The notes below the pieces were generated by a model. That model saw nothing but the letters and a program-made list of their open reading frames with translations. It had not been told where the DNA came from and searched no databases. Made by a program: the position numbers and the translations under genes. Below are positions 1 through 8,202 of a DNA stretch of 37,323 nucleotides, in pieces (within the stretch, counting starts at the first letter, position 1; every line of letters starts with the position of its first letter). The DNA comes from Streptococcus acidominimus. Lineage in GTDB: Bacteria > Bacillota > Bacilli > Lactobacillales > Streptococcaceae. The DNA lies in assembly GCF_001921825.1 (NCBI RefSeq), contig NZ_MSJL01000022.1:1-37323 (forward strand), in the 5' to 3' direction.

Positions 1-221
1 CTGCAAACATTGACTTCGAGTTCATTCCACCTTATACACCTGAAATGAATCCAATTGAACAAGTTTGGGCTGAAATACGTAAAAGAGGATTCAAGAATAG
101 AGCCTTTAAGACACTTGAAGAGGTGATGGACAAACTACAAGAGGTGATTCAAACATTGCATTGGTCTGATTTGAAATCCATTGTTTATAGAAAATGGATT
201 TCTTCAGATTTTGATTTTTGA
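1..221 (+). CDS. IS630-family transposase, C-terminal part (cut by window edge)
   Basis: The frame whose codons start at position 3 is open to TGA at 219-221. It reads as the end of a DDE transposase: the block PPYTPEMNPIEQVWAEIRK is the conserved C-terminal region of IS630/Tc1-mariner enzymes, holding the last acidic catalytic residue (E of NPIE). About 72 residues are visible; the N-terminus lies outside the window. The last codons run into the element's terminal repeat, so protein end and IS end overlap. Such enzymes insert at TA dinucleotides. This copy could be the source that moves the related short repeats in the window, but whether the full gene is intact cannot be seen. Confidence 0.9.
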   Translation, partial: ANIDFEFIPPYTPEMNPIEQVWAEIRKRGFKNRAFKTLEEVMDKLQEVIQTLHWSDLKSIVYRKWISSDFDF

Positions 222-230
222 TGAGTATTA
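1..230 (+). mobile_element. Right end of an IS630-type insertion sequence with terminal repeat
   Basis: Positions 206-229, read on minus, give ATACTCATCAAAAATC followed by AAAATCTG, and this is the right terminus just after the transposase stop. The repeats starting at 7900 and 33027 begin with the same 24 bases with one (7900) or two (33027) changes, which ties them to this element. The terminus is followed by TA, consistent with TA target duplication. The left end is outside the window. Confidence 0.75.
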
Positions 231-233
231 GCT

Positions 234-371
234 CCCCCAGTCTGGGGGATAGACTGGGGGAGGTGGGAAAGGTAGCCCCAGCTGTAACTAGCGAAAGCTA
301 GAACACCTGTGTCTCTATTTTCCGAACTTTTAGTCCGAGTTCAATTATAAAAGATAAACAAAATAGCTATA
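234..371. repeat. Hairpin repeat plus right end of the TATAG-type MITE
   Basis: Positions 234-260 form a perfect 10-bp hairpin (CCCCCAGTCT / AGACTGGGGG) followed by GAGGTGGGA-like linker bases. A second small hairpin CTAGC-GAAA-GCTAG lies at 287-300. From 296 to 371 the sequence closely matches 2355-2431 and ends ATAAACAAAATAGCTATA, a variant of the MITE terminus seen at 4976 and 10880. It fills the gap between the IS630 end and ulaR; no gene is visible here. Confidence 0.7.
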
Positions 372-412
372 TAATCTAAAAAAGCTGGACATCTGTCCAG
401 TTCTACACAAGG

Positions 413-2146
413 TTAATAGAGATCTTTTAGCCCCTTGTTTTCACCCGTTGCTAGGAAGAAATCGTTTTGGATTAGTTCCTGTATTTTATCCGCGACTTCT
501 CTCACATCTTCTTCTTTTGAGATGTAGCGTGAAAGGAGACGCTGTAATTGGGGGCGAAATTGCTTGGCGCTATCTTTTGTCGTATGATAGTTGAAAAAAT
601 ACCGTAATTTCATGACGTCCTCGTAGGTTAAGACAGGGTTTACCTGCAAGATTGGAAAGGAGGCGCGCAGATTATCACTGGTGGAAATCAATAGATCCAC
701 TTCCAAAATATCCTCTACACTATGAAATTGTTCAGTGGTAAAGACAGCCTTGATGCTATCTGCTGGTAGATGGACTTGACATTGTTTATACAACAATTTT
801 TGAACACCTACGCCCTCATCACAGACCAGATAAATATTTTGAAAGTTTTTTCCATCAATCACTTTTTGCCGCAAGGCACCACCGATATGAATGGTGAAGT
901 AAGAGATGTCATCATCATTCATTTGGATCATCCACTCGGCTTCCAAGGTATAGGAAGCGACCACCTTGACGGTGACAAATAAGTCCTTATATTTTTGTTT
1001 AATCTGACTTGTCAAGGGGTTTTTAGACAGAATACCGTAGGTCTTTCGGAAGAGTAGAGCCTTGGCATGCATGACTAGATTGCGCATCAGGGTTTCCCGA
1101 TGATCGATTTCAAAGGCGGAACACCGTAGAAATTCATCAACAAAGCGCTCTAAGCTCTCTTTCGTTTCTGCAAAGTCTTGACTGTTGGTATGAATGTCCT
1201 TGTCTTTACGGTAGGATAAGAGCAACATGGCAATCAAGGAAATCTCAATCTCATCCAGTGCCAGCTCAAAACGTTCGAAAAGGGAGACTGCCAGATTTTG
1301 GGCAGCTTTGTATTCGATCCGTTTGTGAATCAGCGTAAACTCCCGCTGGATCTCTGTTTGTTCGGTAGGCTTCAAGGCCATATTACGGTAGCTAAGAAGC
1401 AGGTAGGGCAAGACTTTCAACATAAATTCAATCTCATAATGATTGATCTTTTTGCCCAAATCAATCTCTAGCTGATTGACCTGTTCTGCTAGAAAGGTGA
1501 CAAGCGTCGGACTGAATAATGGGGCACAGCCTGCAAAACAAGGTACTTTCTTATTAAGGATGGTTAAAAAGCCTTCGTTAGGATTTGAAAATACATCGTA
1601 GAGCAGGGAGTGGATATACTGGATTTTATTGAGCGGATGACATTTGAAAAAATACCCTGCCGACTTAGTTGCATAGAGGTACACCTTGAACTGCTCCGTG
1701 GTCAATTGTGCCCGAATTTCACTGAGATCATTTAAGACCGTATTGCGTGAAACATCTGTCAGATCCATGAGTTTTTCAATCGTCACACGCTCCGAAGTGA
1801 TCGCAATGTAGATGGTCATGAGCTGAATCCGCTCCTCCATGCTCATCACATAGCTATAAGAATCCACGCTGTCCAGCAGCACTTGACAGGCTTTCTTTTG
1901 AGTAGCCGACAATAAAATACCCACTCTTGGAAGACTAACAATCGGCTCAATCTCACCGGGAAGTGAATCATTGATTTTCTCCAGATGATAGTAGACTTTT
2001 CGTCTGGACTGTCCCATTGCCCGCGAAATACTCATGACTGTTTCTGGATTGGTCAACCGCATTAAATACGTCAACAATTCATAGCTACTCTTATCTAATA
2101 AAACCACTTCATTTATCTCCTTTTTGTTATATAAATAGTATACCAC
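413..2146 (-). CDS. ulaR: PRD-domain BglG/Mga-type transcriptional regulator of the ascorbate operon (UlaR)
   Basis: 577 residues. Two N-terminal helix-turn-helix regions (about 20-60 and 105-145, the second with VSRNTVLNDL) bind DNA. PTS regulation domains follow; His360 (LVMH) and His420 (FTIH) are the likely phosphorylation sites of PRD2. An EIIB-like domain starts near 436 with Cys442 in VCDEGVG. No obvious EIIA domain follows; only about 55 residues remain. This architecture fits transcriptional activators controlled by PTS phosphorylation. It lies directly downstream of ulaF, as I recall for the pneumococcal ula locus, so ascorbate-PTS control is inferred from context. The ulaG gene expected next is not here; an IS end is. 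The gene is separated from ulaF by a terminator-like hairpin and a repeat, so it may have its own promoter. Confidence 0.85.
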   Translation of the reverse strand: MVYYLYNKKEINEVVLLDKSSYELLTYLMRLTNPETVMSISRAMGQSRRKVYYHLEKINDSLPGEIEPIVSLPRVGILLSATQKKACQVLLDSVDSYSYVMSMEERIQLMTIYIAITSERVTIEKLMDLTDVSRNTVLNDLSEIRAQLTTEQFKVYLYATKSAGYFFKCHPLNKIQYIHSLLYDVFSNPNEGFLTILNKKVPCFAGCAPLFSPTLVTFLAEQVNQLEIDLGKKINHYEIEFMLKVLPYLLLSYRNMALKPTEQTEIQREFTLIHKRIEYKAAQNLAVSLFERFELALDEIEISLIAMLLLSYRKDKDIHTNSQDFAETKESLERFVDEFLRCSAFEIDHRETLMRNLVMHAKALLFRKTYGILSKNPLTSQIKQKYKDLFVTVKVVASYTLEAEWMIQMNDDDISYFTIHIGGALRQKVIDGKNFQNIYLVCDEGVGVQKLLYKQCQVHLPADSIKAVFTTEQFHSVEDILEVDLLISTSDNLRASFPILQVNPVLTYEDVMKLRYFFNYHTTKDSAKQFRPQLQRLLSRYISKEEDVREVADKIQELIQNDFFLATGENKGLKDLY

Positions 2147-2174
2147 TTCTTCGAGGCAAAACCCATGGTTCTCA

Positions 2175-2217
2175 AAAATAAAGAGAGGGAATTTACCTTG
2201 TCTTTAATCCCTCTCTT
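2175..2217 (-). terminator. Rho-independent terminator after ulaF
   Basis: On minus, AAGAGAGGGA at 2217-2208 pairs with TCCCTCTCTT at 2190-2181 (10-bp perfect stem), followed by TTATTTTT. It lies between ulaF and ulaR and probably ends most ula operon transcripts. Confidence 0.7.
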
Positions 2218-2289
2218 ATAGATGTAACGAATATCTATCCTCACTAAAAATCAAAAAGCAGAGAAATTGAACACGAGAGCCGTAGCTGT

Positions 2290-2431
2290 TCCAGTTTTAA
2301 CTGGTTACAGATATAGGAACTAGGAAATCTGACGAGCGAAAAGCTCCTTCCCTAAAGCTAGAACACCTATATCTCTTTTTTACACAGCTCTTAGTCCATG
2401 CTCAATTATAAAAGATAAACTAAATGGCTCT
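2290..2431. repeat. Degenerate copy of the composite repeat abutting ulaF
   Basis: The segment 2355-2431 matches 296-371 closely in the same orientation (shared AGCTAGAACACCT, TAGTCC, TTCAATTATAAAAGATAAAC-type blocks). It ends two bases before the ulaF stop codon at 2433. The upstream part (AGGAAATCTGACG) matches repeats at 26300-26450. Confidence 0.65.
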
Positions 2432-2432
2432 A

Positions 2433-3149
2433 TTAGTGCGCGTCACCTTTTTGACCATAATAGGCATTAGGTCCATGTTTGCGGAGATAGTGCTTGTCCA
2501 TGATGTACTTAGGAGCAGGCTCCACGCGCGGATTGATTTGTTCAGTGAAGCGGTTCATTTTCGCAACTTCTTCGAGAACGACAGAATGGTATACGGCTTG
2601 CGCAGGATCTTTCCCCCACGTAAAAGGACCATGATTGCGGACGACAATCCCTGGAACTGCAACTGGGTCAATCCCTCGCTCCGCAAAGGTTTCAATGATG
2701 ACACTACCCGTTTCTTTCTCGTAGGCGACATCAACCTCCTCAGCCGTAAGCGAGCGAGCACAAGGAATTGGACCGTAGAAATAATCCGCATGGGTCGTTC
2801 CATAAAACGGAATGTCACGTCCAGCTTGCGCCCAACCAACTGCCTCTGTCGAGTGGGTGTGGACAACAGCACCGATTTCTGGCCAAGCCTTGTAAAGCGC
2901 CACATGGGTCGCAAGGTCAGATGATGGATTGAGGGTTCCTTCAACAACATTTCCCTCCAAGTCTGTCACAACCATGTTGTCTGGACTAAGTTTATCATAA
3001 TCCACGCCAGATGGCTTGATGACAATCCGCCCCAATTCACGGCAGACCTCTGAAACGTTGCCCCAAGTAAATTTGACCAAGCCATGTTCTGGCAGGGCTA
3101 CATTGGCCTCATAGACCCGCTGGCGCATTTCTTCTAGTGATTTTGGCAT
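2433..3149 (-). CDS. ulaF: L-ribulose-5-phosphate 4-epimerase UlaF
   Basis: 238 residues, class II aldolase/epimerase family, cytoplasmic. It converts L-ribulose-5-phosphate to D-xylulose-5-phosphate, the last step of ascorbate catabolism into the pentose phosphate pathway. Zinc ligands are visible: His97 and His99 in VVHTHS and His173 in RNHGPF. The substrate-site block SSDLATH carries Asp78, and PSG near 46-48 is the phosphate-binding type loop. Length is usual for AraD/UlaF. The start codon follows the ulaE stop with no gap, so the two are translationally coupled. The reaction fits a family that also includes AraD; the ula context decides the assignment. Confidence 0.93.
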   Translation of the reverse strand: MPKSLEEMRQRVYEANVALPEHGLVKFTWGNVSEVCRELGRIVIKPSGVDYDKLSPDNMVVTDLEGNVVEGTLNPSSDLATHVALYKAWPEIGAVVHTHSTEAVGWAQAGRDIPFYGTTHADYFYGPIPCARSLTAEEVDVAYEKETGSVIIETFAERGIDPVAVPGIVVRNHGPFTWGKDPAQAVYHSVVLEEVAKMNRFTEQINPRVEPAPKYIMDKHYLRKHGPNAYYGQKGDAH

Positions 3150-4013
3150 TTAGTTCAACCCCGCTCTCTCAATCAATGGGAATAGGAAATCTTGCGCTTC
3201 TTTGATTGCTGCCCGCGTTTCCTCCACAGTTTCACAATTTTCAGACCACATTTCAATCAAGAATGGTCCCTGATAGTTGGTTTTCTTTAAAATGGCAAAG
3301 GTATTCTCCCAATCAACACAGCCTTGCCCAAAAGGCACATCACGGAATTGCCCCTTAGATGTCTCCGTCACAGCATAGGTATCTTTCAAATGAAGGGCAG
3401 CGATAGCTAGATGACCAATGACAAATTCGCTGTACAAATCATTGTGCCAGGCAGAGAGATTTCCCGTATCTGGGTAAACAAAGAGATATGGGGAATTGAT
3501 CTCTTGGGCAACTGCCAAATATTTTTCAATGCTATTGATAAACGGATCGTCCATGATTTCAATAGCCAGCATCACTTGCGCCTGTTCCGCCCAATCACAA
3601 GCCTTGCGTAAATTCTTCAAGAAACGCTCACGAGTTGCTGGGGATTTTTCCTCATAATAAACGTCATAACCTGCCAACTGAATGACCCGTACACCCAAAT
3701 CCTGCGCTAGCTCAATACATTTTTGCATGGTTTCCAGCGACTTGGCTTCAAGAACTGGATCATTTGAGCCGAGTGGGTAGCGGCGGTGACCAGAAAAACA
3801 AATCGTCGGAATACGAACTCCTGTTTGATAAATAGCCTTGACAAGCTCCAAGCGCTCTTCCTTGCTCCAGTCAAGCCGCGCCAGACGGTCATCACTTTCG
3901 TCCACCGATATTTCTACAAAGTCAAAGCCGAGCTCTTTCGCAAACTCCAGCCGCTCTAGCCATGTAAAATGCTTAGGCGTTGCTTTTTCATAAATTCCAA
4001 TCGGTCTAGCCAT
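3150..4013 (-). CDS. ulaE: L-xylulose-5-phosphate 3-epimerase UlaE
   Basis: 287 residues, a xylose-isomerase-like TIM-barrel epimerase. It converts L-xylulose-5-phosphate (from UlaD) to L-ribulose-5-phosphate (for UlaF). The N-terminus (PIGIYEKA, then LGFDFVEISVDESDDRLARL) and the metal-site regions AIEIMDD, YPDTGNLSAW and HLKDTY are typical of the UlaE/SgaU family, in which Glu, Asp, His and Glu bind the divalent metal. It sits between ulaD (3-bp gap) and ulaF (no gap), so it is expressed in step with both. No truncation is seen. Confidence 0.93.
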   Translation of the reverse strand: MARPIGIYEKATPKHFTWLERLEFAKELGFDFVEISVDESDDRLARLDWSKEERLELVKAIYQTGVRIPTICFSGHRRYPLGSNDPVLEAKSLETMQKCIELAQDLGVRVIQLAGYDVYYEEKSPATRERFLKNLRKACDWAEQAQVMLAIEIMDDPFINSIEKYLAVAQEINSPYLFVYPDTGNLSAWHNDLYSEFVIGHLAIAALHLKDTYAVTETSKGQFRDVPFGQGCVDWENTFAILKKTNYQGPFLIEMWSENCETVEETRAAIKEAQDFLFPLIERAGLN

Positions 4014-4016
4014 AAC

Positions 4017-4682
4017 CTACCCCCAAATACGGCGGATTTCATCCTTAAAGGCACGCGCTGCCGCTGCAGGGTCTGCTGCTTCTGTAATGCCACGACCAGC
4101 GATAAAGGTAAAGACATCCACTCCCTCAAAGAGTTTCAAGGTATCAATATCAAGTCCCCCTGTGACAGACACTCTAAAGCCCATGTCAATCAATTTTTTC
4201 ACCTTGTTCAAGTCTTTTTCACCCCATGTTTCGCCTGCAAGAAGGGCGTCGCGAGATTGGTGATAAATCGCTTGAGAAATTCCTGCATCCAGCCACATTT
4301 GAGCATGTTCGTAGGTCCAATCACCATAGAGTTCCACTTGGATTTCTCCCTTGCCCCCCCGGACTTCTTGGATCGCTTTCAAAGCTGCCTTCATGGTTGG
4401 AATGGTTGCTGAACAGATACAGGTCATCCAATCTGCACCACGCACGGCATTGTTTTTCGCAACTGTACCACCAGCATCTGCACACTTGGTATCTGCCACA
4501 ATGATTTTATCAGGGAACAGACTACGAAGCACCTCAACCAGCTCACTTCCTACTTGGAGCAAGCAAACTGTCCCTGCCTCAATCACATCAACCTCATGGC
4601 CGACGGACACTGCTGCCTTAATCGCACCCTGCAAATCGGAATGATCGAGGGCAACCTGTAAATTTGGAATATGTTTTGTCAT
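4017..4682 (-). CDS. ulaD: 3-keto-L-gulonate-6-phosphate decarboxylase UlaD
   Basis: 221 residues, of the orotidine-phosphate/hexulose-phosphate-synthase decarboxylase suprafamily. It makes L-xylulose-5-phosphate and CO2 from 3-keto-L-gulonate-6-phosphate. The metal/catalytic signature DTKCAD (Asp64, Lys66, Asp69) follows Glu35 in VIEAGT, matching the pattern known for E. coli UlaD. A C-terminal phosphate-binding loop (VTGGL near 175 and AGRGI near 192) is present. Hexulose-6-phosphate synthase is the near alternative, but the ulaE/F neighbours settle it. It is the first gene after a MITE-containing 306-bp gap, so its expression depends on read-through from ulaC or a promoter in that gap. Confidence 0.93.
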   Translation of the reverse strand: MTKHIPNLQVALDHSDLQGAIKAAVSVGHEVDVIEAGTVCLLQVGSELVEVLRSLFPDKIIVADTKCADAGGTVAKNNAVRGADWMTCICSATIPTMKAALKAIQEVRGGKGEIQVELYGDWTYEHAQMWLDAGISQAIYHQSRDALLAGETWGEKDLNKVKKLIDMGFRVSVTGGLDIDTLKLFEGVDVFTFIAGRGITEAADPAAAARAFKDEIRRIWG

Positions 4683-4812
4683 ACTAATCTCTTTTCTATG
4701 TCTTTCTGTATTTGGGTAATAATCGAGTGTTTTTCATCTTGGATACATCCAAACTCTATATGAGAGGATACAGGTGTTCACTCACTACCTTAGAGTATCT
4801 TTTTTACGCTAC

Positions 4813-4976
4813 TATAGTCATTTAGTTTATATTTTTATTACTTCGTTAACTCATCTTGCTGTACCACAGTACTACCTGCGACTTTTAACGAAAACTTCGT
4901 TTTCTTCATTTCCCACCTCAAACAGTCTCTCCCCAGACTGTTTGAGCTAGTACTAAAAATAAACTAAACGGCTATA
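4813..4976. repeat. MITE, TATAG-type family, copy between ulaC and ulaD
   Basis: A 164-bp element with imperfect terminal inverted repeats: TATAGTCATTTAGTTTAT at 4813 and the complement of TATAGCCGTTTAGTTTAT ending at 4976. It contains an AGTCT hairpin (about 4919-4946) and an ACGA..TCGT-type hairpin (about 4888-4906). It is nearly identical, in opposite orientation, to both arms of the element at 10666-10880. It occupies over half of the 306-bp gap between ulaC and ulaD; no gene or other clear signal is seen in that gap. Confidence 0.85.
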
Positions 4977-4988
4977 CACCGCGATTTA

Positions 4989-5474
4989 TCACGATTCCAA
5001 ATCCAATCCTTCCAGATATGGACTGTTCTTAGACTCTTCCACCATGGCAAAGACTTCCTCTTCGGACTGACAATTCACCAAGCGCTCGATAGAGTTTTCC
5101 AATTCAAAAAGGGCAATGATTTGCGGAATAGCCACAGATGTATGAATGTCTGAACTCGTCGCAGCAAGGGTCAAGAGAACGCTGACCTCCTTGCCATCTG
5201 GAAAGACAACTGGCTTTGTCAAGGTGATAAGGGCGAAAGAATCGCGTACCACACCTGCTTCTGGACGAGCATGAGGCATAGCCATCCCCGGCATCAAGAT
5301 ATAGTAAGGGCCGTACTCATTTGTTGATTCAATAATGGCATGGTAGTATTCTTCCGTGACCGCACCACTTTCAATTAAGGGATCCACTGCCAAGCGCACA
5401 GCTTCTTCCCAAGTCTCTGCTGTCAAACCAAGACGGATTGACTTATTTTCTGTAAAAGCTTTCTTCAAATTCAT
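4989..5474 (-). CDS. ulaC: Ascorbate-specific PTS EIIA component UlaC
   Basis: 161 residues, mannitol/fructose-type EIIA domain, cytoplasmic. It takes phosphate from HPr and passes it to UlaB. The active-site block GMAMPHARPE places the phosphorylated histidine at 68. Ends and length are normal. In other bacteria ulaA-B-C lie close together; here 401 bp of repeat DNA and a terminator-like hairpin separate ulaB from ulaC. The RBS AAAAGGAGAAAT lies just before the ATG. Confidence 0.93.
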   Translation of the reverse strand: MNLKKAFTENKSIRLGLTAETWEEAVRLAVDPLIESGAVTEEYYHAIIESTNEYGPYYILMPGMAMPHARPEAGVVRDSFALITLTKPVVFPDGKEVSVLLTLAATSSDIHTSVAIPQIIALFELENSIERLVNCQSEEEVFAMVEESKNSPYLEGLDLES

Positions 5475-5499
5475 CTAATTTCTCCTTTTAACAAGATAC

Positions 5500-5749
5500 G
5501 AGGGCGTTAAACGAGCAAAGCAAAAATAGGAGTTTTGACGCAGAACCACAAGTTCTAGGAAAAACTATCTTTTTTGCACAGCTCGTAGCCCGAGTTCAAT
5601 TCCACAAGATATGAGAGCATTTGACACGAGTTGCACTCGTTTTATAGTCATTTAGTTTATATTTTTATTACTTCGTTAACTCGTCTTGCTGTACCCCAGT
5701 ACTACCTTCGACTCGTTGCCTAGTACTAAAAATAAACTAAACGACTATA
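5500..5749. repeat. Composite repeat ending in a 107-bp TATAG-type MITE between ulaB and ulaC
   Basis: 5643-5749 is a compact MITE with termini TATAGTCATTTAGTTTAT and the complement of TATAGTCGTTTAGTTTAT. 5500-5642 resembles the repeat blocks at 2330-2420 and 26300-26400 (TAGGA..TTTTGACGCAGA, ..GCACAGCTCGTAGCCCG..). An inverted copy of the ACGAGTGCAACTCGT hairpin lies at about 5622-5637. The rest of the 401-bp gap holds the hairpin at 5780-5844 and no gene. Confidence 0.75.
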
Positions 5750-5779
5750 TTTCCAATCTTCAGCAATAAGTTAGAACCC

Positions 5780-5844
5780 ACATCTATAAATAAAGGAGTG
5801 AGACAATCGAAACTTCGCAATCACAACGTTTCTCTCCCACTCCT
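5780..5844 (-). terminator. Possible terminator or attenuator between ulaB and ulaC
   Basis: On minus, AGGAGTG at 5844-5838 pairs with CACTCCT at 5800-5794, with further internal pairing (GAAAC/GTTTC), followed by TTATTTATAG. It lies downstream of ulaB. Partial termination here would lower expression of ulaC-F relative to ulaAB. The long loop makes the call tentative. Confidence 0.45.
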
Positions 5845-5875
5845 CACAACATTGCTAGCCTATGATCAGAGGGTA

Positions 5876-6154
5876 TTATAGAACTTCTTGCAATTTTGTC
5901 TTGATTTCGTTGTCGTCCATGAGGTTGTCAAGACCGACTAATTTTCCATTGGTACGTCCCTGCAATTCATCAATCAAATGAATAGAAGCGATCACAATGT
6001 CATACCCTGCCGCAAGACCTTTTGCCTCACCTACACTACAAGACTGAACCGTAAAATCACTTTGACCAAGATTGCGAAGGGCATTTTCGACCTTCATCTT
6101 AATCACCATAGATGATCCCATACCATTACCACACGCTGTTAATACTTTAACCAT
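5876..6154 (-). CDS. ulaB: Ascorbate-specific PTS EIIB component UlaB
   Basis: 92 residues. The phosphocysteine loop is Cys8 in ACGNGMGSSM, typical of ascorbate/galactitol-type EIIB proteins. It accepts phosphate from UlaC and transfers it to ascorbate during transport by UlaA. The RBS AGGAGGAACAG precedes the ATG. The 113 bp to ulaA contains an inverted TACTC..GAGTA scar (6185-6206) that resembles fused RUP ends. Confidence 0.94.
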   Translation of the reverse strand: MVKVLTACGNGMGSSMVIKMKVENALRNLGQSDFTVQSCSVGEAKGLAAGYDIVIASIHLIDELQGRTNGKLVGLDNLMDDNEIKTKLQEVL

Positions 6155-6267
6155 TTTCTGTTCCTCCTGTTAAATGATTTTGCATACTCTTTGAAAATCA
6201 TGAGTAGCATTCTAAAAATGTTAAATTATGACTGAATAAGGATTGTTATTATTTTTGAAAACTAGGA

Positions 6268-7719
6268 TTATTCTTGAGCTTCCCCACGATAATAGGCTTC
6301 TTTATCCTTGGCTCTAGCAAATTGAATTTGCGGAATAGCAAGGAAGAATAGGCAGACTAAAACATAGCCAATCATACCAAGCCCTTTGAAGAGATAGCCA
6401 AAGCCTAACCAAGGCAACTCAAAGTCAATATTTCCATGGTAGCCACCGTAAGCCGCCAAATCAAGTAAGGCAACGCAGGCAGCACCGAGTGCTACTTGAA
6501 GGACACCCGAGATAAAGGACAGAATAACCGCTGCTTTCCAGCCACCGCGTTTATCTGCATAGACCGCAATGGCTGCATTATCAAAGAATACTGGTACGAA
6601 ACCGGTAATGATAAGGACTGGATTTTTAAAGACAATGAGCAACACAATGGTAACAAGTTGTCCAATCAATCCAAAGGCGAAACCTGAAAGTACTGCATTC
6701 GGAGAGCCAAAACCGTATGAGGCTGCAACGTCCACCGCAGGGAAGGACCCTGGAAGAAGTTTACTTGAGATACCTTGGAAAGCGTTGGTCAATTCGGTAA
6801 CGAACATCCGTACTCCCTGCATCAAGATAAAGAGATAGACAGAGAAGGTAAAGGCTGTCTGGATAATATACATGTAGAAGTCTTGTTTGCCTGGATTGAA
6901 TGGGGTTCCTGAGGTAATAACCTCTTTATTCGCCATCACTTCTGGGCCTAAGACTAAGAGAATTGCACCAAAGAATACGAGCATCAAGGTTGCAGAAGCA
7001 ACTACTGTATCGTGGAAGATAGACAAGAATTTTGGCAATTTCAAGTTGTCCAAGTTTTCTTCTTTTTTACCAAGTTTTCCAGCAACTTTATCGACAAACC
7101 AGATGGCAAATTGTTGTTGGTGACCAATGGCAAATCCACCACCACCTGTCAAGCGTTGAGTGGCTTCAACGGTCAAGTTAGAGCTGACTGCCCAATAGAG
7201 ACCACAGATAATCCCGATAGCTGTCACGCCAAAACCGTTGCGCAACTGTGGAATAAGGAATAATACCATCAGTGAGATGGTCGCTGCCTGTTGTACCATG
7301 ATGTGTCCTGTGATAAACAGGGTCCGAACCTTGGTAATCTTACGAAGGGCAACCAGTAAAATGTTAATCCCAAACCCTATCAAGAGTGCTGTTGTCGCTG
7401 CTCCAACAAAATCGGGGAACATTTCTTGAACCTTGGTATTGGCTGCTGTCAAGCCAAAGTAAGGGTCAATCACCGCTGCACCGATATTGAATTTGAAGTT
7501 GAGCGCTGCAAGAATTGGTCGGAAAGTAGTAACCAAGCCTCCTGCTGCTACGTTCAAAATCATGTACCCGACTGTTGCTTTCACAAAGCCTGCAAAGATG
7601 TCATGCCCTGGCTTTTTCAAAAGAGCATAGCCGATAAGGACCAGAAGTCCGACGAAGAAGGCTGGATTCTGCAAGATATTTTGCGAGAACCAATTCAGAA
7701 TGTTATTCAAAATCTCCAT
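6268..7719 (-). CDS. ulaA: Ascorbate-specific PTS EIIC permease UlaA
   Basis: 483 residues, integral membrane protein with about ten or eleven hydrophobic segments. It belongs to the ascorbate-specific EIIC (SgaT/UlaA) family, which transports L-ascorbate with phosphorylation to L-ascorbate-6-phosphate. Recognisable blocks include the N-terminal NPAFFVGLLVLIGYALLKKP, GGGFAIGHQQQFAIWF near 200, and GFVPVFFDNAAIAVYADKRGG in the C-terminal half. First gene of the operon with a clear promoter and cre upstream. The RBS AAGGGAG lies before the ATG. The ascorbate-6-phosphate lactonase gene ulaG is not in the window. Confidence 0.94.
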   Translation of the reverse strand: MEILNNILNWFSQNILQNPAFFVGLLVLIGYALLKKPGHDIFAGFVKATVGYMILNVAAGGLVTTFRPILAALNFKFNIGAAVIDPYFGLTAANTKVQEMFPDFVGAATTALLIGFGINILLVALRKITKVRTLFITGHIMVQQAATISLMVLFLIPQLRNGFGVTAIGIICGLYWAVSSNLTVEATQRLTGGGGFAIGHQQQFAIWFVDKVAGKLGKKEENLDNLKLPKFLSIFHDTVVASATLMLVFFGAILLVLGPEVMANKEVITSGTPFNPGKQDFYMYIIQTAFTFSVYLFILMQGVRMFVTELTNAFQGISSKLLPGSFPAVDVAASYGFGSPNAVLSGFAFGLIGQLVTIVLLIVFKNPVLIITGFVPVFFDNAAIAVYADKRGGWKAAVILSFISGVLQVALGAACVALLDLAAYGGYHGNIDFELPWLGFGYLFKGLGMIGYVLVCLFFLAIPQIQFARAKDKEAYYRGEAQE

Positions 7720-7759
7720 TCCTTTTTCTCCCTTTCTTTATTTTTGTTTTCCTACTCTC

Positions 7760-7788
7760 ATTATATTCTTTGCAAGCGCATACAAAAA
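7760..7788 (-). promoter_or_regulatory. ulaA promoter with cre site
   Basis: On minus, -10 TATAAT is at 7765-7760; the -35 is weak (TTTTTG, about 17 bp upstream). Between them, 7771-7784 reads TGTATGCGCTTGCA, a cre-like sequence with two departures from the CcpA consensus. CcpA bound there would block the promoter, and a weak -35 fits dependence on the activator UlaR. Confidence 0.65.
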
Positions 7789-7899
7789 GACCAAATAAAA
7801 CACAGGAATGTGTTCACGCTTGGACTGAAAGACCTCTACTCTACAAAATGAAGATAGGAAGCGTAAAAAGCGACTGAAAATCAGGAATCTTGACGAGTG

Positions 7900-8090
7900 A
7901 TACTCGTCAAAAATCAAAATCTGACGTCCTTAACTCGCCTTGCTGAGTAAAAAGCTCCAGTGGAGGTTTTCAGCCAACGCCCTAGAATAGGAGATAGAAC
8001 GAGTGAAACTCGTGTCAAGTGTGACCCCCTTTGGGACATAACTGTTTCAGCTTTAGCCAGTTCCAGTTTTTAATTTTTATAGAGGAGTAT
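7900..8090. repeat. RUP-like non-autonomous element (IS630-derived ends)
   Basis: 191 bp. The left end ATACTCGTCAAAAATCAAAA matches the IS630 terminus at 206-229 (23 of the first 24 bases). The right end reads back as ATACTCCTCTATAAAAATTA. Internal sequence (AAAAGCTCCAGTGGAGGTTTT, GTGTCAAGTGTG, TAACTGTTTCAGCTTTAGCC) is shared with 33027-33268. An ACGAGTGAAACTCGT hairpin lies at about 7999-8013. It takes up the middle of the 483-bp gap between ulaA and pgi; nothing gene-like is seen in the remainder. Confidence 0.8.
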
Positions 8091-8156
8091 AAAGTAGTTT
8101 GTATAACTCATACCCCAGATTCCTTTCTTTGCTCCTTGACGTTCCAGTGTCAGCGC

Positions 8157-8182
8157 ACAAAAAACCAGCCGATTGGCTGGTT
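8157..8182 (-). terminator. pgi terminator
   Basis: On minus, AACCAGCC (8182-8175) pairs with GGCTGGTT (8170-8163) around a 4-base loop, followed by a T run to 8159. It lies 20 bp past the pgi stop. Confidence 0.88.
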
Positions 8183-8202
8183 CATTCTTCCTATATTAAG
8201 GA

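Noticed and set aside
2424..2924. Open frame of 166 codons on plus opposite ulaF
   Set aside because: Antisense shadow of ulaF: no RBS and no recognisable protein, while the minus frame has all epimerase residues.
7426..7851. Open frame of 141 codons on plus opposite the ulaA start
   Set aside because: It runs antisense through ulaA and its promoter, with composition unlike a real protein.
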